NCBI GenBank assembly: GCA_024643585.1
Contig: JAHEMP010000095.1
Coordinates: forward strand, 1-5,891
DNA length: 5,891 nucleotides
Origin: Crocinitomicaceae bacterium
Lineage (GTDB): Bacteria > Bacteroidota > Bacteroidia > Flavobacteriales_D > Crocinitomicaceae
Reading direction: 5' to 3'
Shown one piece after another: positions 1 through 5,758 of the stretch. How positions within the stretch are numbered: the stretch's first letter is position 1; each line of letters starts with the position of its first letter. The position numbers and the translations under genes were made by a program. Below the pieces are notes generated by a model. The model made no database searches. It worked only from the letters and a program-made list of their open reading frames with translations, and was not told the origin of the DNA.

Positions 1-1
1 T

Positions 2-1828
2 TATGCTGACCCAAATACGGGAGAAATTTATATGGTTTCAAACAGAAAATTCAATGGGTTGACGCAACGCTTTTGGTCAGGAAATAACACACCGTTCTTG
101 GATATGTACAAGGCGAAGCTTTCTTTTGACAACGAAATTGTTGACGAAAAGCTCGTCTCTGAAAAAGCAAATACCAACTTTCACGATGGCCCACTTGCTT
201 TTCACCCTGATGGTCATAAGGTCTTTTTTACACGTAATAATTTTGTAAAAAAGCGCAAAGGCAGATACGATGACAAGGGTATTCAAAACCTAAAGTTGTA
301 TTATGCTGATATAGATAAAGAAGGAAAATGGATAAATATTCGGGAGGTGCCTTTCAACAATCAAGCCTATTCAGTCGGTCACCCAGCCTTTTCGAAAGAC
401 GGCCAAACCATGTATTTTTCTTCAGATATGCCCGGAGGTTACGGTGGTTCAGATATTTATGAAGTTGCTATTTCCGAAGGCATTGTAGATATGGCATTTG
501 GCACACCAGTAAATATGGGAGGAGCAATAAATACTGAAGGACAGGAAATGTTTCCATGGACTGATGCCTCTTCCAACCTTTTCTTCGCTTCGGATGGACA
601 TCCAGGATTCGGCGGATTAGACAATTACGTTGTCCTGAATGTTTTGGATAAGAAAAATGCAACGGCAATGAATCTTGGAGAACCCATAAATTCGAATCAG
701 GATGACTTTGCATTTATTATGTCAAATACCCAGAATACAGGTTATGTATCTTCAAACAGAATGGGAGGAAAAGGCGATGACGACATGTATTCTTTTAAAA
801 TGCTAGAACCATTCAAAAAAATCCTCAGAATAGAAGGCGTAGTTGCAGATAACAAATCCAACGCGATTGTACCGGGTGCGTCGGTAAATTTAATGGATGA
901 AACAGGTAACCTTGTTGCTTCGATGGTTTCGGATGAAAATGGGAAATATTCGTTTCCAGTAGATCGTGAATTGAATTATAAAATCATAACCCAAAAGGAA
1001 AAGTATTTTGATAATAATGAGACCTTTTCAACCAAAGGGATTTCCGATGATATTTCGCAAATCAAGCGGGATATATTGCTATTAAAAGACCCGGGTTTGG
1101 GTATCTATGCTCTCGTCACGGATAAAAGATCGGGACAGCCCTTGGAAAATGTTAAATTGAAAATTGTTGACTTGACTTCTGGTCTAGTGATAATTGATGG
1201 TTCAACACCAATAACGGGTGATATTTTAAAACCATTGGTAGACAATAAAATAGGAGATTGTTTAAATTATCAGATTACTGCTGTTAAAGAAGGGTATTTG
1301 GGTAAATCAGTTAAGTTAAATTATTGCATTGAAAAATCAGGATTGATAAATATTCACCAAAAATTAGACATAGCATTAAGTAAACTTGAAGTTGGATTGA
1401 ATTTGGCCAAAGCAATGGATATGCGTCCTATTTATTTTGATTTGAACAAATCTACGATCAGAAAGGATGCAAGAGTTGAATTGGATAAGATTGTAAAAAT
1501 AATGAACGATTATCCGAATATGGAAGTAGAGCTTGGTTCGCATACCGACTGCAGAGGAAGTTATTTGTACAACGAAAAACTCTCTGATAGCAGAGCCAAG
1601 TCGTCAGCTGCTTACATAAGAAGTAAAATCACGAATCCAGAACGTATTTATGGAAAGGGATATGGTGAATCCGTCCTCTTGAACGATTGTGGATGTGAAG
1701 GTAAATTGAAATCCAACTGCTCCGAAGAAGAACACGAATTGAATAGAAGAACTGAGTTTAACATTGTGAAAATCGGAGATGAGGTTATGCGCGTGATTGA
1801 CGCTTCAACAAATACACTTGGTAACTGA
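2..1828 (+). CDS. PorE-like PD40 beta-propeller / CRD / OmpA_C envelope protein, 5' end outside window
   Basis: Likely a periplasmic or outer-membrane-associated protein anchored to peptidoglycan. The reading frame is open from position 2, and the codons before the ATG at 32 (ending GEIYMVSNR) already form part of a propeller blade, so that ATG is internal and the true start lies upstream. Counting from the codon at 2, PD40-type blades with the pattern F-x-x-DG-x-x-[VM]-[FY]-F and GG-x-D-x-Y occur at about 60-79, 126-155, 181-212 and 234-265. A carboxypeptidase-regulatory-like domain follows at about 276-330, a second such domain at about 367-450, and an OmpA C-terminal domain at about 474-590. 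In the OmpA domain, TDCRG gives Asp516 and LSDSRA gives Arg531, at the spacing of the diaminopimelate-binding Asp/Arg pair; NRRTEF closes the domain. The order matches PorE of the type IX secretion system (TPR, propeller, CRD, OmpA_C), but any TPR part is outside the window. Bacteroidota carry many paralogs, so the T9SS role is inference. Confidence 0.9.
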   Translation, partial: YADPNTGEIYMVSNRKFNGLTQRFWSGNNTPFLDMYKAKLSFDNEIVDEKLVSEKANTNFHDGPLAFHPDGHKVFFTRNNFVKKRKGRYDDKGIQNLKLYYADIDKEGKWINIREVPFNNQAYSVGHPAFSKDGQTMYFSSDMPGGYGGSDIYEVAISEGIVDMAFGTPVNMGGAINTEGQEMFPWTDASSNLFFASDGHPGFGGLDNYVVLNVLDKKNATAMNLGEPINSNQDDFAFIMSNTQNTGYVSSNRMGGKGDDDMYSFKMLEPFKKILRIEGVVADNKSNAIVPGASVNLMDETGNLVASMVSDENGKYSFPVDRELNYKIITQKEKYFDNNETFSTKGISDDISQIKRDILLLKDPGLGIYALVTDKRSGQPLENVKLKIVDLTSGLVIIDGSTPITGDILKPLVDNKIGDCLNYQITAVKEGYLGKSVKLNYCIEKSGLINIHQKLDIALSKLEVGLNLAKAMDMRPIYFDLNKSTIRKDARVELDKIVKIMNDYPNMEVELGSHTDCRGSYLYNEKLSDSRAKSSAAYIRSKITNPERIYGKGYGESVLLNDCGCEGKLKSNCSEEEHELNRRTEFNIVKIGDEVMRVIDASTNTLGN

Positions 1829-1862
1829 AAGAAAAAATAAAGGATAAAACAAAACTCCATAT

Positions 1863-1895
1863 ACACATCTTCAAACAATGGAGATGTGTTTTTTT
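1863..1895 (+). terminator. Rho-independent terminator after the PorE-like gene
   Basis: The arms ACACATCT (1863-1870) and AGATGTGT (1882-1889) pair perfectly. The stem extends inward by a T-G wobble and a C-G pair to leave a 7-base loop (1873-1879). A run of seven T (1889-1895) follows. It lies 34 bases after the stop at 1828 and directly before the mtnB promoter box, so it separates the envelope gene from the mtn unit. Confidence 0.88.
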
Positions 1896-1896
1896 A

Positions 1897-1904
1897 TATC
1901 TTTG
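1897..1904 (+). promoter_or_regulatory. Bacteroidota-type -7 box (TATCTTTG) for mtnBD
   Basis: TATCTTTG is an exact match to TAnnTTTG, the -7 element known for the Bacteroidota primary sigma factor. Five bases separate it from the GTG start of mtnB at 1910, so transcription would begin at or within a few bases of the start codon. No clear TTG is present 17-23 bases upstream; that region is occupied by the terminator hairpin. The call rests on the box match and on the identical placement of the mtnC box. Confidence 0.6.
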
Positions 1905-1909
1905 AATTC

Positions 1910-2524
1910 GTGAAAGATCAGATAAAAAAAGAATTGGCAAAATTGATTAGATCCTTTAATCGGAAGGGTTGGTCTCCTGCTACATCCACAAACTATTCAT
2001 TCAGAATTTCTGAAGAACCGAATACAATAGTCGTTTCCAGGTCAGGAATAGATAAAGCTTATTTTACGAAAGACGATTTTATTGAAGTGAATAGGAAAGG
2101 TGAAGCGTTGCCGGCATTTGAAAGTCAACGTCCGTCGGCTGAAACGCTTATTCATTGCTCAATTTACGATTTGTTTCCTCAAGCACAATTTGTTTTGCAT
2201 AGCCATTCTGTCTATCCGGTTTTATGGTCAATGAAACTCCAAGAACAAATTATCTTTCAAGGTTATGAAGTTCAGAAAGGTTTTGACGGACAAAAAAGTC
2301 ATTTGGATGAAGTGTGCATTCCTATTTTGGAAAATAGTCAAAATATGGTCGAATTTTCAACTTGGATGGAAAACAGATCAGCTGAATTTACCAATCATTG
2401 TTTCCTAATAAAAGGCCACGGAACGTATGCCTGGGGTAAAACGTTGTTTGAAGCAAAACGGCATTTGGAAACGTTGGATTATTTGTGTGAACTAGAGTGG
2501 AAAAGAAATTTTGAAAGTAAATAA
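1910..2524 (+). CDS. mtnB: Methylthioribulose-1-phosphate dehydratase
   Basis: Class II aldolase-family, zinc-dependent cytosolic enzyme of methionine salvage. It dehydrates 5-methylthioribulose-1-phosphate to 2,3-diketo-5-methylthiopentyl-1-phosphate. With the GTG at 1910 as start the protein has 204 residues, the usual size. The family signature GWSPATSTNYSFR lies at about 20-32. His97 and His99 (HSH) and His170 (GHG) are the expected zinc ligands. Glu120 in QGYEVQKG corresponds to the catalytic Glu of human APIP. The frame can be extended to a GTG at 1886, but that start lies inside the terminator hairpin and upstream of the promoter box, and adds a FFYIFEF extension foreign to the family. 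There is no in-frame ATG near the N-terminus and no Shine-Dalgarno site. It is followed by mtnD after two bases (TAATTATG), so the two are very likely co-transcribed. Confidence 0.93.
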   Translation: MKDQIKKELAKLIRSFNRKGWSPATSTNYSFRISEEPNTIVVSRSGIDKAYFTKDDFIEVNRKGEALPAFESQRPSAETLIHCSIYDLFPQAQFVLHSHSVYPVLWSMKLQEQIIFQGYEVQKGFDGQKSHLDEVCIPILENSQNMVEFSTWMENRSAEFTNHCFLIKGHGTYAWGKTLFEAKRHLETLDYLCELEWKRNFESK

Positions 2525-2526
2525 TT

Positions 2527-3048
2527 ATGGCTATTTTAAATATTCCAGATCCTAAAATTTCTATACATAAACCAGAAGAAATAAAAACCTATTTAAATAA
2601 CAAAGGTATTTATTTTGATCAGTGGCAATGTGATGTGCAGTTTGATGACGCAGCAACTCAACAGAATATTTTAATGGCGTATGAAAAGGATTTAGGACCT
2701 TTTATGCAAAACGGTGGCTACCAGACAGCCGATGTTATTTCCATCAATTCGTTAACAGAGAATTACGAAGCCATACGCAATAAATTTTTAGCAGAACATA
2801 CACACACTGAAGATGAAATACGGTTTTTCGTGGATGGAGAGGGTTTATTTTGGTTCAATTTGGAGGGAGAAAGCGTTTTCAATGTACTTTGTCAGAAAGG
2901 CGATTTGATTTCTGTCCCTGCAGGAACAAAACATTGGTTCGATGCCGGAGAAACGAAACCATTTGTAAAGGCGATTCGAATTTTTATTGATACTAGCGGC
3001 TGGGTGCCACACTATACTTCTTCGGAAATAGAGAAGAAATATTTGTAA
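2527..3048 (+). CDS. mtnD: Acireductone dioxygenase (cupin family)
   Basis: Metal-dependent cupin of 173 residues that uses O2 to cleave the acireductone made by MtnC. The Fe(II) form yields formate and 4-methylthio-2-oxobutanoate, the methionine precursor; the Ni(II) form in known homologs gives an off-pathway CO-producing reaction. The metal-binding motif HTHTEDE supplies His91, His93 and Glu97, and PAGTKHWFD supplies His136, matching the 3-His/1-Glu set of Klebsiella ARD (His96, His98, Glu102, His140). The C-terminal part RIFIDTSGWVPHY is also typical. The ATG lies two bases after the mtnB stop, which suggests coupled translation. The stop is 20 bases from the stop of the convergent barrel gene. 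Which metal is used cannot be told from the sequence. Confidence 0.95.
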   Translation: MAILNIPDPKISIHKPEEIKTYLNNKGIYFDQWQCDVQFDDAATQQNILMAYEKDLGPFMQNGGYQTADVISINSLTENYEAIRNKFLAEHTHTEDEIRFFVDGEGLFWFNLEGESVFNVLCQKGDLISVPAGTKHWFDAGETKPFVKAIRIFIDTSGWVPHYTSSEIEKKYL

Positions 3049-3071
3049 CTCATGAATTCGAAATTCAGTTA
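3046..3071. terminator. Possible bidirectional terminator between mtnD and the barrel gene
   Basis: An interrupted inverted repeat spans both stop codons. TAAC (3046-3049) pairs with GTTA (3068-3071), a TCA bulge follows on the left side, then TGAATT (3053-3058) pairs with AATTCA (3062-3067) around a CGA loop. There is no T-tract on either strand, the stem is AT-rich, and the TAA/TTA ends are trivially complementary. It is listed because the two genes are only 20 bases apart and no better terminator is visible. Confidence 0.25.
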
Positions 3072-3854
3072 GAATCTGTAAACGTATCCTATGTGAATCC
3101 CAATGTAAGCAAGTGGCGTTACATACAATTCAGCAATTTTATGTTCGTGCAGATTGTTGGATGAAACATTTACAAATTGCGTTGTAATATCTCTGTTTTC
3201 GTCGTTTTGACCATTTGCAACGCCATGTACTTCATTCTGCATGTATTTAATGTTAACATACTTAAAATCGCGAAAGCTGCTAATGTAGTTTATTCCAAGA
3301 TTAAGACGGTGTTTGCCGCTATAATCGGAGCTCGACCACAATCTTCCCAAATCGATATCTAAACCTATTTCACCTCCATAAATAGCACCAGAAAAACGCT
3401 GTGTTATTCTCTTCTCCAAAGGTTTGCAATCATCTTCGTCCATAGGGTCGGCTATTCTTATTTTTGAACGCATGGCACCTATTCCAACTTGTGGCATTAT
3501 ATAAAGTCTATATGCCGACATGTCATTTCCAGTCATGAACCGCATTCCCAGTAATAATTTATTGTAATTGCTAGAATACGATACATCAGTAACAGTCTTG
3601 CTCCCATCGTCAAACATATAGGTTTGCTCTAAGGTTTTGCTTGAATAATTTCCCAAGTTACCGCGCAATTCCAGCGCTAAAGGAATACGATTGTTTGGCT
3701 GATAAGTAAAATTTAGACCCATTCCACTTGAAACACTTGCATTGGGCATAATCTGTTTAATCGGAATATCAATTGGGATATAAGCCCCAGCTTGCATACG
3801 TTGTGCACAAATTGACAATGGAAAAACAATAAGGAGTAGGTATAAATTTTTCAT
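3069..3854 (-). CDS. Putative outer-membrane beta-barrel protein, function unknown
   Basis: I do not recognise a named family. From the ATG at 3854 the protein has 261 residues and starts with a clear signal peptide: MKN, the hydrophobic run LYLLLIVFPLSI, then CAQ, the A/Q cleavage style common in Bacteroidota. An ATG at 3863 would add only MIN. The Cys in SIC has Ile before it, so a lipoprotein signal is unlikely. The mature part is rich in alternating hydrophobic segments (GMGLNFTYQ, PLALELRGNLG, LLLGMRF, LYIMPQVGIGAM, YGGEIGLDIDLG, RLNLGINYI, YIGIHIGYVYRF) and ends in an aromatic residue, as expected of a barrel of about eight strands. Two long polar loops stand out: an acidic one (MDEDDCKPLEKR) and a His/Asn-rich one before the last strands. 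It lies on the opposite strand between the two mtn gene pairs; a link to methionine salvage is not shown. Confidence 0.8.
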   Translation of the reverse strand: MKNLYLLLIVFPLSICAQRMQAGAYIPIDIPIKQIMPNASVSSGMGLNFTYQPNNRIPLALELRGNLGNYSSKTLEQTYMFDDGSKTVTDVSYSSNYNKLLLGMRFMTGNDMSAYRLYIMPQVGIGAMRSKIRIADPMDEDDCKPLEKRITQRFSGAIYGGEIGLDIDLGRLWSSSDYSGKHRLNLGINYISSFRDFKYVNIKYMQNEVHGVANGQNDENRDITTQFVNVSSNNLHEHKIAELYVTPLAYIGIHIGYVYRF

Positions 3855-3946
3855 ATTGATCATATTAACAGTTAAACATTCTGTGCAATATCTATACCAA
3901 TTTATGAAATTTATCCTTCGAATTAAAATCTATTTTCAGGTTTGCT

Positions 3947-3954
3947 TACTTTTG
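3947..3954 (+). promoter_or_regulatory. Bacteroidota-type -7 box (TACTTTTG) for mtnCA
   Basis: TACTTTTG matches TAnnTTTG exactly and ends five bases before the ATG of mtnC at 3960, the same spacing as at mtnB. Transcription would start at or next to the start codon, leaving no room for a leader or riboswitch. No clear TTG is found at the expected -33 distance. The box lies in the 96-105-base gap shared with the divergent barrel gene, for which I found no exact box on the other strand. Confidence 0.6.
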
Positions 3955-3959
3955 TAACG

Positions 3960-4655
3960 ATGAAATTCAATAATGTAAAATACATCTTAACGGACATTGA
4001 GGGTACAACCACTTCTGTAAAATTCGTTTATGATGAGCTGTTTCCTTACTTTCTGGAGAATATCGATAGGTTAGAAGACTTAAAATCAAACAAAGTTGTA
4101 CAAGAAGCCTTCAAGGCAGCGGTTCATTTAGCCAACAAACTAGAAAGCCGTCGACTAAAAAGTGTACCTGAAATAATCGCAACATTGAAAAGATGGTGCG
4201 AAGAAGACAAAAAAATCACGCCTTTAAAAACCGTACAAGGAGTAATATGGGAACAGGGTTACCAATCCGGCGAAATTAAGGGTCACGTTTATCCCGAAGT
4301 TAAAGGTGAAATTGAAAAATGGATTTCAAAAGGAATCAAACTTGGAATTTTTTCTTCAGGTTCCGTAGCCGCTCAAAAATTACTTTTTGGCAATAGTGTA
4401 CAAGGAGATTTGACGCCATTTTTTCAAAATTATTTTGACACTAAAACAGGCGGAAAGAAAGAAGTTGAAACCTATAAAACGATTTCGGAAATAGTAAATT
4501 TAGAACCACAAACCATTTTGTTTTTATCAGATATTGTCGATGAACTTGATTCTGCCCAAAATGCAGGAATGCAGACTTGTCAATTAGTGAGACCAGGAAC
4601 GGAGAAAAAATGGGATAAAGCAGTGAGTGATTTCACTGAAATAATAGTAGAGTAA
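3960..4655 (+). CDS. mtnC: Enolase-phosphatase E1 (2,3-diketo-5-methylthiopentyl-1-phosphate)
   Basis: HAD-superfamily Mg2+-dependent cytosolic enzyme. It enolises the diketone phosphate made by MtnB and then removes the phosphate to give the acireductone used by MtnD. The protein has 231 residues, close to the usual size. HAD motif I is ILTDIEGTTTS, with nucleophile Asp12 and Glu14 in place of the more common second Asp, which is diagnostic for E1. Motif II is FSSGS (131-135). The motif III lysine is Lys166 in GGKKEVETY, and motif IV is LFLSD with Asp191. The start is the ATG at 3960: an in-frame TTG at 3942 lies upstream of the promoter box and adds residues not expected of the family. mtnA follows after two bases through the same TAATTATG junction seen between mtnB and mtnD. 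Confidence 0.95.
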   Translation: MKFNNVKYILTDIEGTTTSVKFVYDELFPYFLENIDRLEDLKSNKVVQEAFKAAVHLANKLESRRLKSVPEIIATLKRWCEEDKKITPLKTVQGVIWEQGYQSGEIKGHVYPEVKGEIEKWISKGIKLGIFSSGSVAAQKLLFGNSVQGDLTPFFQNYFDTKTGGKKEVETYKTISEIVNLEPQTILFLSDIVDELDSAQNAGMQTCQLVRPGTEKKWDKAVSDFTEIIVE

Positions 4656-4657
4656 TT

Positions 4658-5746
4658 ATGAGCAATTTTAGAACGATTTGGACGACAGAAGATCAATATG
4701 TTGAGGTAATTGATCAAACAAAATTGCCACATGAATTAGTTGTTGTTAAATTGGAAACATATGACGACGCTGAAGAAGCAATAAAAGAAATGATTGTTAG
4801 AGGCGCTCCATTGATTGGTGCAACTGCCGCTTTCGGAATCTATCTTGCCGTTCGTGAAATGATTGAAGAGGAGCTTGAGCCGAGTTTTTTAGACAAAGCT
4901 TTTAGCGATTTGCGTGCCTCGCGTCCGACCGCTGTTAACCTATTTTGGGCCTTGGATAGAATGAGGGAGGCGTTGGATAATACAGATGATTTTCTTAAAA
5001 CATCCTGGGAAACTGCCAAGCAAATTGTAGAAGACGATGTAGAAACATGTCGAATGATTGGTGTGCATGGGTTGCCTTTAATAGAAGAAATTTCCAAAAG
5101 AAAAAATGGAGAAAAGGTTAATATCCTTACGCATTGTAATGCAGGTATGCTGGGTTGCGTGGAGTGGGGGACAGTAACTTCTCCTATCTACCAAGCTGTT
5201 CAAAAAGGAATTTCAGTACACGTGTGGGTTGACGAAACAAGGCCAAGAAATCAAGGGTCGAATTTGACGTGTTATGAATTGACAAAGCATGAAGTTGACC
5301 ATACCCTAATTGTGGATAATACAGGCGGACATCTAATGCAGCATGGAATGGTGGATATGGTAATTGTCGGTACAGACAGAACCACAAGGCAAGGTGATGT
5401 TGCAAATAAAATAGGGACCTACTTGAAAGCTTTGGCTGCAAAGGACAACCAAATCCCTTTCTATGTCGCTCTGCCTTCTACGACCTTGGATATGAGTATT
5501 CGAGATGGTTTGAAAGAAATACCAATAGAAGAAAGAAATCAAGATGAGGTGCGATATGTTATAGGAAAATCCGCTGCGGGTAAAATAGAATCTGTTTTGA
5601 TTTGTCCTGAAACAACGAAAGCTGCAAATTATGGCTTTGACGTTACACCAGCTCGATTGGTGACTAAAATCATTACAGACAGAGGTGTTTGCGAAGCAAA
5701 TGAAGAGGGGATTGCTAAATTATTTCCTGAATTTGAAGAAAAATAA
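4658..5746 (+). CDS. mtnA: S-methyl-5-thioribose-1-phosphate isomerase
   Basis: Cytosolic aldose-ketose isomerase related to the eIF2B alpha/beta/delta fold. It converts 5-methylthioribose-1-phosphate to 5-methylthioribulose-1-phosphate, the substrate of MtnB. At 362 residues it is full length. The signatures are MIVRGAPLIGATAA (45-58), THCNAGMLG with Cys160, VDETRPRNQG (191-200), and VGTDRTTRQGDVANKIGTY with Asp240. Cys160 and Asp240 fall at the same numbers as the catalytic pair of Bacillus subtilis MtnA. Several stretches (GGHLMQHGMVD, GTDRTT, IPIEERNQDEV, FDVTPARLVT) resemble, from memory, the form common in alphaproteobacteria rather than the Bacillus form with GADRIAANGD. Likely co-transcribed with mtnC. 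Its stop is two bases from the stop of the convergent gene at the window's end. Confidence 0.96.
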   Translation: MSNFRTIWTTEDQYVEVIDQTKLPHELVVVKLETYDDAEEAIKEMIVRGAPLIGATAAFGIYLAVREMIEEELEPSFLDKAFSDLRASRPTAVNLFWALDRMREALDNTDDFLKTSWETAKQIVEDDVETCRMIGVHGLPLIEEISKRKNGEKVNILTHCNAGMLGCVEWGTVTSPIYQAVQKGISVHVWVDETRPRNQGSNLTCYELTKHEVDHTLIVDNTGGHLMQHGMVDMVIVGTDRTTRQGDVANKIGTYLKALAAKDNQIPFYVALPSTTLDMSIRDGLKEIPIEERNQDEVRYVIGKSAAGKIESVLICPETTKAANYGFDVTPARLVTKIITDRGVCEANEEGIAKLFPEFEEK

Positions 5747-5758
5747 GTTTATTTTTTT
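5737..5758. terminator. Possible AT-only bidirectional terminator at the mtnA end
   Basis: AAAAATA (5739-5745) pairs with TATTTTT (5750-5756) around an AGTT loop, and A5737/G5738 can extend the stem with T5758/T5757. Both stop codons (5744-5746 on + and 5749-5751 on -) lie inside it. Each strand shows an A-run followed by a T-run, as in overlapping bidirectional terminators. The stem has only AU pairs plus one wobble, so it may be too weak to work. Confidence 0.3.

Noticed and set aside
32..34. ATG at 32 as the start of the OmpA-family gene.
   Set aside because: The same frame is open back to position 2 and encodes part of a propeller blade (GEIYMVSNR), so this Met is internal and the gene begins before the window.
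3177..3362. Forward-strand 61-codon reading frame inside the barrel gene.
   Set aside because: It lies wholly opposite a convincing signal-peptide-bearing gene and resembles no protein. The other reverse-strand frames inside mtnA and the PorE-like gene are shadows of the same kind.
3886..3904. Possible -7 boxes for the barrel gene on the minus strand (TAAATTGG from 3904, TAGATATTG from 3894).
   Set aside because: Neither matches TAnnTTTG exactly and no paired -33 element is clear. A promoter must be near, but I cannot place it.
3946..3957. Small inverted repeat TTAC-TTTT-GTAA overlapping the mtnC -7 box, considered as an operator.
   Set aside because: The arms are only four bases and no equivalent is present at the mtnB promoter, so it is probably a by-product of the box sequence.
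3942..3959. TTG at 3942 as the start of mtnC.
   Set aside because: It lies upstream of and overlaps the -7 promoter box and adds residues not expected in the family. The ATG at 3960 gives the normal N-terminus leading into ILTDIEGTT.
3864..3959. SAM or other methionine-linked riboswitch upstream of mtnC.
   Set aside because: The gap is short, shows no multi-helix fold or terminator, and the promoter box leaves no leader before the start codon.
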